Positions 30,007-38,829 of a stretch of 38,829 nt of DNA are shown here, piece by piece. The stretch comes from Nymphaea colorata (taxonomy: Eukaryota > Streptophyta > Magnoliopsida > Nymphaeales > Nymphaeaceae). A program made the position numbers and the translations under genes. Each line of letters starts with the position of its first letter. Positions within the stretch are counted from its first letter, which is position 1. The stretch covers positions 1-38,829 of the forward strand of contig NW_022205093.1 in NCBI RefSeq assembly GCF_008831285.2, given 5' to 3'. The notes beneath the pieces are model-generated. The model did not search any database. It was given only the letters and a program-made list of their open reading frames with translations, and was not told the DNA's origin.

Positions 30007-32034
30007 TCAAATTGGGATGAGGTGAAACTTTTTGTATTTGGGAGGGAGGAAGTTGAAGAGTTGATATGAAGAGTCTTGAAGGATAATTAAATAACAAAAA
30101 ACTTATATTAATATCATATTCATCTATTAAACGAGAGATATTAGCCTTGATAATGATTACCGTTGAGTGCCTATAAGCTTTCCTTTAGCTGGTGTAATTA
30201 TTGTTTATTTTTTATGCTTAGTAAGTGATTTATGATTTTACTTATCCATTAAATGCTTATTTATCTTAGTCTTGGATTCAGTTTTAGTCAAATTGGCCTT
30301 CTTTTCCTTTGCTAATTGTTAGTGCTTGATGCATAACACTTGAAATTGTGATCCTTGCTGTTTAGCTTGCTCGACAGTATCATTTGGCAGCTTGTAAGTA
30401 TGGGCTGGTATATTTATGTTGATCTTTCCATCATTTTTTTGTAAGGATTGCTTAGAGATAAAATAGATTTGCTTTGAGTGAGAGAGCCAAAACTTGTGTT
30501 TTTGCTGTGTTTGTATGTTGGCTATTGATGGCTTTTGGGCAATATTTAGTTTTGTTATATTCATATCTTGCTTCGTTGCTTGCTTAGAGCTATTTGTAAA
30601 GATTTTGCAATTTTATCTTTTTTCATCTATCTACCTCCATTTGGTGATGGCTTTGTTTATTCTCTACTATACGGCATTTTTAGCTTTTAAAAGACTGAAA
30701 TATTTCTTTTCCAGTTGTTCAAGATGTAGCTATGATGAAATGAGGTGTTATGAAAGTTATTCTATTTGAGATCTATTTGAGTTGATGTAATGGATGGATT
30801 ATAACTTCACTCGCATGTTCCAACTATCTTATTCTATTGTATGATTATTGGATCTTTTAGATTCGATTTTTCTGTTATTTTTGTTTTCTCTCAATTTTTG
30901 CTTAATTTCTTTCAAATTATACGTATTCTAATTCTTTGAGCGCAAGTACTCAATGACGGCTATGCTTTCATTATTGAACAATTCGTCTATCTGCTCCATC
31001 AACTTCTTCATCTAAGTTTCATTACTACTGATTAAGCTAATTTTTTCTTCCTTGAGTTGTTGAAAATTGGCCAAGCCTTATACAAATTGCTTATGAAGCT
31101 TTTACTTGACTCGAAAGTGCTTTTTCGATATATCTCTTCCATTTTTTGCAATGTTAAATGTATTCCTATATTATTCGAATTTGGGTTTATTGTAAACTAA
31201 TCTCTCCCTTAGAAACTCGCTAAAATCTTCAGATAATTTATTCTTGCAGATAAAGATACCAATCCCATTTCAGCCTCCTCATTGCTAATATGGTTTTACC
31301 TTGAGTAGTTTTTAAGTAAAGGCAATATAGCTATCTTATCTTCCTCAGATTGTTTTCATTACAAAAAGTATCGCATTTATCTTACAAGCTGATCAGTTTT
31401 GTCCTGATGATCTTGATGTTATTCTTCAGCTTGTGCTAATTGAGGTCGAATTTGATATCATCCTTCCATTCCTACAGAGATTGCTTTGATTGAGTAATAG
31501 ATTGCTAAATGGCCTTTATCTAGTCCTTAGAATTTAGATTTTGCTATTAAAGCTCTTGAATCTTCATGACAAGTTTACTCTACGCTTCGTACTGATGCTG
31601 ATATGCATCGATAAGTTCTCATGGTATTATTTTTAAGCAATTTGGCTTTCAATATTAAAATTATGGAAAAGATATCCTCCTGCAGCATCAAAATTTGATT
31701 TTTTAATTGCTCATTAACTATCTTTTCGCAATTTATGTCTCTTTCGCTCTATAGTTGAGCCTTGGATATATCGTCATACTATTGCAGTTCTTTTGAATGA
31801 TCCTTTTCATAATTTTCCTTTTATTTCAGTTATCTTTCTAAAGAAGTGATTTGTTTTTCTATTACAAAGATTCTATTCTATTTTGTTAGCGATTGAGTGG
31901 TTTATCGATACGGGTATACTAGCTGTTTCTTTCTTTTGGCATACCATGCGCAAGCGATTTGCTGGGTTTTAACGTCCGGCACTATTTTTTGCTGTTTTTT
32001 ATTCATCGAGTTGGATTGATTGCTTGATTGACAT
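30007..32034 (-). CDS. long coiled-coil hypothetical protein
   Basis: About 650 aa, mostly coiled coil: ITSLERELKEKENYEKDH, ELIDAYQHQYEAESKL, WKDDIKFDLNEHKLKNN, FVEGLANFQQLKEEKISLI and KKLMEQIDELFNNES. Near residue 330 a short segment (GIFICKNKLSEDFSEFLRERL) breaks the pattern. The C-terminal 150 residues are basic. Several frame changes are needed (about 31930, 31630, 31330), so only the overall type is secure. Start could be 32034 (MSIKQSIQLDEE) or 32006 (MNKKQQKIV). The end at TGA 30007 is the first in the main frame and lies 52 bases from the YeeE-like gene. Cytoskeletal or ciliary function is plausible but unproven. Confidence 0.55.
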
Positions 32035-32273
32035 GGCAAGATTTCTTAACGTGAGGGCAGATCTTGATCTTTTCATGTATTATCAACGTTAAATGATTTA
32101 CTATTATAACAAATAAACCACACCATTCCTCAGAAGGCTTATTTTGCAGAAAAAATCACAATTTTCCTCTTTGCTAATCTCGAAAAAGCATCATTTTTTG
32201 GATTATTTGCATGAGGTAAATTGGATTGATTTATAATTTCGATCATTTATATAGTTTCCCTTATAAAATTAAG
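32035..32273. other. divergent intergenic region
   Basis: About 240 AT-rich bases shared by the coiled-coil gene and the SmD3 gene. TTATAATT (about 32230) and TTATAAAATTAAG directly before the SmD3 ATG are the promoter-like elements. Nothing else was recognised. Confidence 0.5.
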
Positions 32274-32657
32274 ATGATTGGAGCCCCAGTTAAGTTGCTT
32301 CATGAGGCAAAGCATCACGTTGTGACTGTTGAAATGAAATCAGGAGAAATGTACAGAGGCTTCTTGGCCGATGCCGAAGATACCATGAACGTCCGCTTGG
32401 ACGACGTCACCATGTTCTCCAAGGATGGCAGATCCATGCCAGTCGAGCAAGTCTACCTCAGAGGGTCTCAGATCAGGTTCGTGATAGTGCCTTCCATGTT
32501 CAAAAACGCTCCAATGTTCAAGAGAGTTCGCGCACAGGCCAAGCAAAGAATCACCCAACAAATGAGAGATAAATACAAAAAGGCGAGAGATGCTGTCATT
32601 AACGCCAAGCAGTAAAAAAAGCAAGGATTGGCTTCCGTTTAGCAAAGAAACATTTGA
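32274..32657 (+). CDS. SNRPD3: small nuclear ribonucleoprotein Sm D3
   Basis: 127 aa, no intron. Sm1 and Sm2 motifs are clear: APVKLLHEAKHHVVTVEMKSG, EMYRGFLADAEDTMNVRLDD, then EQVYLRGSQIRFVIVPSM and FKNAPMFKRV. SmD3 is part of the heptamer around the Sm site of spliceosomal U snRNAs. The animal protein ends in an Arg/Gly-rich methylated tail; here the tail is Lys/Arg/Ala-rich with no RG repeats. In-frame TAA 32613 and TAG 32640 are read as Glu, giving TGA 32655-32657 as the stop; under a standard code the protein would be 14 residues shorter. With SF3B5 it is the second spliceosome gene here. Confidence 0.95.
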
Positions 32658-32696
32658 TTAAAAAGTTATCAATATGTAAATCATTGTCTTAGTAAA

Positions 32697-35600
32697 TCAT
32701 ACCTTCAGCTTGAATCTCATCCTGATGTTCATTGCTGCCAGTTAGTTGATCAAGTATTTCATCACGTAGGGAATAGCTACCAGACTGCAGTCGTTGCTCT
32801 TGCAATTCGTGCAGACTGTGTTGACGTCATAGACTTATTGAAGGAACTGCCTGAGATTTTGTCCATTTTTTTGAAACAGGAAATCATCAAACCGCACTTG
32901 TTACATACAAAGCCATCCGACCTGTCTGAGCTTCTGAACAAACGTTCGTTGACTGTTTGGGAGAGTCCGTGAGCCAACATGGCGTCTCTCTCCATTTCTC
33001 CCATTCTGATACCTCCTCCTTCTTTCTTCCCTTCAGTGGCTGCTGAGTCAAGATATCAACGGGACCGGTTGATCTAGCCTGAGACTTATCGTGCACCATG
33101 TGCCTAAGTCTCTGATAGTAGACGAGACCCATGTAAATTCAACTTTTAGTTGCGTTCCATAGACTCCGCTGTACATGGTTTCATTTCCATAATAGTTGAA
33201 TCCACAGTTGAGAAGCTTTGTTCCGAAGTAGTCAGCCACGTTGTCGTTTTCGTAAGATTCAAAACCTCATATTTGAAGGAATCGCCTTACAGAGCCATGG
33301 ATTTAGCAGCCATACTTTCAATAAGCATACCAATAGTCATTCTGCTGGGGAAAGCGTTGGGATTGATGATGACATCGGGAGTCATTCCTGTTTCAGTGAA
33401 GGGCATGTCGATTTTCGGCCAAAGCATTGATAAGACTCCTTTTTGACCGTGTCTCGATGAGAATTTGTCTCCGATTACAGGCCTTCTATCGAATCTTAGC
33501 TTCACAAAGATCTTTTCAGCTGATTTGTTATCTCCACCAGTTACAATAACGCTTTAAACAGAGCAAGGTTATTGTTATTTGTTGTAGAATGTCTTAAATG
33601 ATTTCTTGGCAACCTCGTATAAGATGAGAATAGGTGACATCTTCTTCAACTTAGCACCAACCTTTATAAGACCGTCTGACTCAATATACTGAGGAATTTC
33701 GAATAGCTTTTGCATCTCAAGTGGAGCATCTTTGAACAGTTTGAATTTAGGAGGTTTCTTTGCGTCGTCCTTTGAAAGAAGGTACTATACAGTCTTGTAG
33801 ACGCATCCATGGCCAAAACCTTGCTCATATGAAGACTTATTGATGATCATAGCGTCTTCCATATCATAACCGGTATATGACAGCACAGCAACTACTGCGT
33901 TGGTACCTGAATTGTAATCAGAGAACTTAAAGTCTTCATAGTATTTAGTCCTCACAAGAGGTTTTTGACTGTGAAGGATACGGTAGAGCTTGTTGTCGAA
34001 TCTGTAGTCCCAGTTGAGGACACTGGTTCCCATGGTCTGCTTAGCCATCTGGCACTGATACATGTTACGAGGGGATTGGTTATAGTTAAGGAAAGGAATG
34101 TGCTGAGGAAGGATTGAAAGGAAGTTAGTTGGCGAAAACTATGAGTAAAGACTTTCAGGAAGATCGATATCGGTTGAGATTTGTTCGAAAGGAGTAAGCC
34201 ATTCTGCCTTATTCAAGGGATGATAGCGAACAGGCCTTAAGAACCTTGCTGGTGCAGTAGTGATAAAAATCATAGGATAGACAGTATTTTTAAAGTGGCC
34301 CTTTTTCAAGAAGGCAATTTCAGTTTCTTTGGGGATGGAAACTCCTTCCACTTTAATGTTCTTAAGTGCTTTAAGGAAGTCATCAGTGTGCTTGTTCTCG
34401 ATGTATCCTGCATGTCTTCCGTCGATCATGACAGGATAGCAATCAACATCATTGATGTAGTTATAATTATCCAATGAAAGCATACCGTGCTTGATGCATA
34501 GGTCACTCAAGTTCTAATGCTTTAACTGTCGAATGGCTAATGAGTTAATGGGCAGCAGCTGATGGTATATGGTTTAGCAGACCGCAAGGTCCACCGTCAG
34601 GAGTATGGACAGGACAGAGAATCCCCAACTTTCAGGAAGAAGCTTACGGACAGTTGTTGTCTTCATCTCAGCGAAGTAAGCTCCTCTATGAATGGATCTA
34701 AAGTGAGAAAGGAACCTCATGTTGTTCAGCTTATCAGCAATTACACAAAATCCTTTGTCTTGCATCAAATCAAGACCAGTCTTGACTTAAGTTACCTGTT
34801 GATAGGAAATACTCAATAGCCTTTCCTATCATGTTGTTTTCCAAGTTCTTTTTAAGGTAATCAAGCTCAATGACCTTGTTTGCGCTGTTATTTTTATTAT
34901 TGTTGATATCCTTTAGAATCTTTGATCGGAGGAAACTCAAATGGTCTTCTAATTTTTAGCGAAGGATCATAAGATAGAGGTGGCCGGCAAGAGAGCCTCA
35001 TGAACTGCTAAACTATCTAAATTTTCAGGCATGATTTCATTATTAACAAGACAGTAAAGCTTATCGATCATAAGACTGAGAGTGTTGAACTTATCCTTAG
35101 GGTTGTTCAAGTGAACGCAGATATTCTCAGCAAGGAAGATCTATCCAGCCTATTTATCGGTATAGATGTTGCTGATTCCGAGCAAAAGTCTGAAGTTCTT
35201 TCCAATATACTCCAAAAATTGAGTCTGAGTGTATAGTCCCAAGGTTCTGCCAGTTTTGATAAGGACTTCCAGTTTGTCACTGCGATCAGAATCGTTATAA
35301 TTGCCTTTCATCAAGCGAGTGTAGATCTATCTATCGGAGAAGTTTCCGATAGCCTTCAAGAGAATGATAATCGGGCAAAGGAACTCTTGCTTCTTGTAAA
35401 GGATTCTAAGATAGACGTTTCCATCAGAGATGTAGTGGAGGGTGAAAGTTTTGGCATAGAAGTCATCTCTGACACACCTCATCTGGACTGCGAATTCGGT
35501 ATATCCGGGTCCTCTATTGGTGTAGGAAGGCCTCAAGAAGGCAACGGGGTAGTTTCTTTTCTGCAGGATGAGCATTCTGATCATCTTCTCATTGCCGTTA

Positions 35601-36078
35601 ATTATGAAATAGCCTCCGAATTCATTGGAGTCCTCGGTGAGCTTGATCAGCTAATTTTCATCCAGTCCTGCAAGATGGCAGTTGTTTGATCTCACCATGA
35701 TGGGTATTTCACCCAAATTGACAGCAAAGGTGTCGATATTGCCATCGATTTATCTGGAGATTTCGGCAAGAAGAGGAGCAGTGTATGTCTTGCCGGCGAG
35801 TCTGCATTCCTGGGGGTATATCTATTGCACGAGGGCGGTGGGTCGTTATACCTATAAGGTTTTCCGAGTCTTATTTGGGTGTATGTCAATTTTAGGGACT
35901 TAAAGTTGAGGTTTAGATTTTTATGGTTGGTCATCTATGGCAGGATGTCCTTGTCGTGGAGCTCCATGGGGACGAACCTATTCAGGATCTTCTGGAGGCC
36001 GCAGTCCGAGATGTAGTTGAAGGATTGGATGTGGTGCTGGGCCGCCAATGCCAAATTAAAGGATTGTTGATTATCCAT
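32697..36078 (-). CDS. POLR1B: DNA-directed RNA polymerase I subunit RPA2 (second largest)
   Basis: About 1,120 aa, the normal length. Catalytic partner subunit of the polymerase that makes pre-rRNA in the nucleolus. Visible in order: [43 protein letters not shown]-type segment near 34050, [75 protein letters not shown], two zinc pairs (VCNKCG and VCTNCK) and the C-terminal [22 protein letters not shown] and the FPSRMTIGM stretch are typical of Pol I rather than Pol II or III. The Glu of NELAAM is TAA. Some frame changes occur (for example CC near 35860, giving DPTALVQEIYPQ). TTATATAA lies just upstream of the ATG. Confidence 0.93.
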
Positions 36079-36370
36079 TTTATATAATAAACGAATCGCC
36101 TTTTTGCCATCTTTATATATTACCCATTCCCAACATATAACACCTCCTATAAATGCATTATTTGGTTTAAATTTTATCCTCCCATCATTTTTGTGGAGCA
36201 TTCTAAAAATAAAACAAAAAATATTCTTATCGTTATATTTAAAACCGCTCCCATGCCCTAATTTTATTACCGTTCTGGCTTTCTGGTGGGGGGTGGGGGT
36301 GATGGGATTTTTGATTTAAATTTTTGAAGTAAAATCGTATACTTTTGAATGAAGATATAAATATTAGATA
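36079..36370. other. intergenic region with short G-run
   Basis: About 290 bases between the polymerase start and the CXC-gene stop, both minus strand. It is AT-rich apart from a run of G-rich sequence at about 36280-36306 (GGTGGGGGGTGGGGGTGATGGG), which could fold as a G-quadruplex. It must contain the polymerase promoter. No gene seen. Confidence 0.5.
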
Positions 36371-36933
36371 TCATTCTGATTCAGAGCTGCAATTTTCGCA
36401 ATTGGAGCACTTGCAATACTCCGTGCAAGGCGTTCCTTGATTGAAGCATTCGCAATATTTTTTTTGGCAACCGGTCTTCTTACAGTTGCATCCCTTGCCC
36501 GACGAAGTTTTGTGGCCGAAGGGTATGGAGGTCTTGATGAGCATCTAATCGATGGCTTTGGCCCTGACCTCGCTGAATTCTTTGGTGTTTTGGCAGCAGT
36601 CGCAGTTGCAGTCCTTGCAAAAGGAGCCTGGATATTGATAAAAATACCTCTGGCGAAGCACTAGCAGTATAATTTTAGGCATTTGGATTTCTTGCAGTTG
36701 CATTTCTGAGGGCTTTGGGGTATGGTGTCGTCGCTGCAGTGGGACAACTTGTGGTTTCTTTCAACCCGATAGTTTCTTTCGGAGTTAATGGTGCTGTAGA
36801 TTTGATTTATGATTTGGGAGGAAGTGAGGGGGCATTGCTCGTCCACATTCAGGGTCAAATTCGATGACTCTGACACCTTTTCCTCCTTCTCGAACGTCAG
36901 CTTGAGTAAGAATTCTGTTAATTATCTCGACAT
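36371..36933 (-). CDS. tesmin/TSO1/LIN54-type CXC-domain protein
   Basis: About 180 aa after a 20-nt intron (36628-36647). Two cysteine-rich CXC domains are complete: the first [20 protein letters not shown], then [13 protein letters not shown]; the second [20 protein letters not shown], then [14 protein letters not shown]. Between them is the short spacer usual in this family ([16 protein letters not shown]). These domains bind CHR-like TTYGAA DNA; animal LIN54 recruits the DREAM/MuvB cell-cycle complex. The TAG at 36661-36663 encodes the conserved Glu of the first YCECF, matched by GAA in the second copy. The N-terminus (from MSRELTEF) is short and unstructured, so this is a minimal form of the family. 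Confidence 0.92.
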
Positions 36934-37269
36934 TAGAAATTATGATTTTTAAAATTTAAATTTAAACATAATCTTCTAAGATAACGAAATTATTTTACCC
37001 GAATACCCATACTGGATAGGTGGGAAAAAAGAGACCAAGACCTCGTGGAAGAATTTAAATATAGGCCTTGGAGGTTTGGACTTTGAAACTATAATAATCA
37101 AATATTATTTTCTTCCCAACATTAAATGCGCATGTCTTTTGCATGTTGTTCGATGCTATCTTTGCGGCTTTCCGGGCAAATAAATAAATCCTCTATTTAC
37201 TTCACCGTTTTCGCTTCGTTTCAGGCATTCAATGCTATAAAATGGATATTTGTGAAACATCGTACAAAA
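36934..37269. other. intergenic region
   Basis: About 335 AT-rich bases between IFT43 and the CXC gene. A minus-strand frame beginning near 37146 stays open but has no protein-like pattern. No RNA gene or repeat was recognised. Confidence 0.45.
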
Positions 37270-37653
37270 TCACAGGGATTTATTGAGCTTGCTCACCAGT
37301 TCGTAGACCTCAGTCTTTAATTTTGAAAACTACCAAGGCTCGTCCTTCTCCTGCAGCTCCTACCCGGTCCTGATCATGCTCAGCAGCATGCTCAGATCCA
37401 CTCCCTCCTCGGTAGCCGGAAGGGTACTCTTTCTGGTCTCGATTTGCATGTCGTAAAAGTCGACCAATTTTTCAACCTCCAGTCCCATGGGGTTGGAAAC
37501 ATCCTGCTGGATGGCTTCAGTTTCGGCGTCGATATCGGGAACGATGATGACGTTTTCGTTGGCGACCTCCCAGAAGGCCTCCTTCTTCTTCTCAGCCACC
37601 TGGTTGGTAGCCATCTTCACGTTCTCCTTTGCGAATCCCCAGCCCTGACTCAT
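37270..37653 (-). CDS. IFT43: intraflagellar transport protein 43, IFT-A subunit
   Basis: 127 aa, no intron. The C-terminal pattern fits IFT43: an IIVPDIDAE block, KLVDFYDMQIETRKSTLPATEEGVDLSML with a following LLSMIRTG, then EELQEKDEPWEFSKLK and a last helix. IFT43 belongs to the IFT-A complex of retrograde transport and membrane-protein entry into cilia, as expected in a ciliate. TAG encodes Glu in TGEEL and in EPWEF; the standard code would cut off the conserved C-terminus. The N-terminal acidic region of animal IFT43 is much shorter here. Start 37653 is the only in-frame ATG (a TTG precedes it). Confidence 0.75.
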
Positions 37654-37721
37654 CAATATCGATTTTTAAAATTATGAATGAAATTTAAAAAAGATAGAGG
37701 AGCAACAGGAAGGTAAAGTAA

Positions 37722-38634
37722 TCATGAAATAAAAATATCAGCCTTTCTTTCGTTGATGTCGTCCTAGGAGACAGAGTTGTCCCTGCTTGCGCCACGACTT
37801 AGCCCCTTAGAGGCCTCGTAGAATGAGTGGTATTTGCTCTTTGCCTATTAGTACTCCTGCTGGCACTTCAACCTAAACTTTTCAGAGACGCTGAGTCGTT
37901 CTAGGAGTATCCTCTATTTTTCCTCCATTTAGTTGATCATCATTTCCTGCCTCTCCCTCTCCTTGAGCTCCTCTTTCAATTTCTGTTCCTTGAACTGTTT
38001 GAACTGCTGCAGCTTGTCCAGGAAGTAGAGCTTCCTCTTCTAGTGGGCGTCATGTGGTCCATCCTTATCCGGTTTGCCTTGTCCGCATTCTATCCCGAAG
38101 GTTTTCTCTTTGGATTTGGTTCAACATCGACAGTTGCTGCATAGGGGAACAAGTACGCCCAATTTCTCCTTGAATGATCGAGAATCCTCTTCGATTTTGT
38201 GGTTCATGAGGGTCATCACTATTTTTTTATTGTATTTAAGATGGTCCTTAATGAGTTTGTTGAACTCTGCTTTTTGAAGCTGCATCTCTTCCGCCTTCTT
38301 TTTTTCCTGGATTAGCGATGGGTTACCTCCATGGACATCTCTTTGTGTTATTTTGCCTTCATCTTCACGCTTTAAAGAGAGGTCAATTTTCGTTTGACGT
38401 GGAGTACTTTTTTAACTGTTTTTTATTATTTGGTCTTCATGAAGTTGATCCTTGCTTCGACTGCCTGAATCTAGATGGAGGTACCTTGATGGCATTTTCG
38501 GTTTATTTATTCCTCAATTTGAGCTCCCTCAAGCTGATCTGTTCCAAATTTTCGATCTATCGAGGGTAGGGCTTGGCATTGTCTGCGCTTTTAGGAAGTT
38601 GTACTTCCTCTTGCCCTTTATATTCGCTCTACAT
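37722..38634 (-). CDS. coiled-coil hypothetical protein
   Basis: About 283 aa after three 20-nt introns (38465-38484, 38307-38326, 38137-38156). N-terminal helix LEQISLRELKLRNKETENA, basic middle (KKVLHVKRKL), then coiled coil (MQLQKAEFNKLIKDHLKYN; KQFKEQKLKEELKERERQE; LERLSVSEKFRLKCQQEY), ending RGASRDNSVSEDDINERK. One frame change near 38060-38120 is unresolved. It resembles small ciliary coiled-coil proteins, but no family can be named. TTATAAA precedes the ATG by a few bases, and the start is only 71 bases from the telomere. Confidence 0.65.
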
Positions 38635-38705
38635 TCCTTTATAAATAAAATTATATCATTCAGAATCAATACAAACCACCATTTTGAATACCATCCTAAA
38701 TAGCG

Positions 38706-38829
38706 TTGGGGTTGGGGTTGGGGTTGGGGTTGGGGTTGGGGTTGGGGTTGGGGTTGGGGTTGGGGTTGGGGTTGGGGTTGGGGTTGGGGTTGGGGTTGGG
38801 GTTGGGGTTGGGGTTGGGGTTGGGGTTGG
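38706..38829. repeat. right telomere, G4T2 repeats
   Basis: Perfect GGGGTT repeats to the last base of the window, G-rich strand reading outward. The junction follows TAGCG directly, leaving only about 70 unique bases between telomere and the last start codon. Confidence 0.97.

Noticed and set aside
1-38829. Reading the window as bacterial DNA or as Tetrahymena-like with UAR = Gln
   Set aside because: Telomeres, spliceosome and Pol I genes exclude bacteria; conserved TAR columns are Glu, not Gln.
1-38829. CRISPR arrays, transposons, rRNA or tRNA genes
   Set aside because: No regularly spaced repeats, transposase-like frames, inverted repeats or cloverleaf patterns were seen on reading both strands; a covariance-model scan was not possible.

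Overview
This window looks like one complete macronuclear (somatic) chromosome of a ciliate. It begins with about 86 bases of C4A2 repeats and ends with about 124 bases of G4T2 repeats, so it is capped by telomeres at both ends and carries roughly 29 protein genes in 38.8 kb. Only TGA ends genes. TAA and TAG occur inside nearly every gene and fall where the protein family has glutamate (SQSPE in BCKDHB, GVEF and FETSA in a Rab, ENES in SF3B5, YCECF in a CXC protein, NELAAM in RNA polymerase I). UAR = Glu with C4A2 telomeres points to a peritrich ciliate (Vorticella/Carchesium type), not Tetrahymena or Paramecium, where UAR = Gln.

Genes are split by tiny GT...AG introns, nearly all 19-22 nt and most exactly 20 nt. 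Intergenic spacers are often only 20-150 bases, and a TTATAAT-like box usually sits just upstream of the ATG. About fifteen places show a clean -1 frame change inside otherwise conserved protein, usually at a short homopolymer. This looks like systematic base under-calling; frames and lengths below allow for it, and corrected lengths come out as whole codons in the genes I counted.

Layout. 0.3-6 kb: a small hypothetical gene, mitochondrial BCKDHB, a SNAPC1-like protein, a vacuolar-sorting-receptor-like membrane protein, spliceosomal SF3B5 and a Rab2/4/14-type GTPase; synonymous positions here are GC-rich. 5.8-9.6 kb: an XPF/ERCC4-family protein without its HhH tail, then an inactive dual-specificity-phosphatase-like protein. 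9.6-13.1 kb: a small one-TM protein and three hypothetical genes. 13.2-17.1 kb: a head-to-tail pair of paralogues with a Cys/His + coiled-coil N-terminus and two predicted OB folds. 17.2-18.6 kb: a START-domain protein and an NDUFB7-like complex I subunit. 18.8-20.5 kb: two coiled-coil genes, followed by a short interstitial telomere-like tract. 20.7-22.7 kb: a large unrecognised gene. 23-25.5 kb: a GH5 cellulase, a lysine-rich stretch and a second Rab. 25.7-32 kb: coiled-coil genes, a PCBD-like protein without the catalytic histidines, an N-terminal-amidase-like nitrilase and a YeeE/YedE-like membrane protein. 32.2-38.6 kb: SmD3, the second-largest subunit of RNA polymerase I, a tesmin/LIN54-type CXC protein, IFT43 and a terminal coiled-coil protein.

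Neighbouring genes have no shared pathway; this is a normal compact somatic chromosome, not an operon or mobile element. I saw no rRNA, tRNA, CRISPR or transposon.
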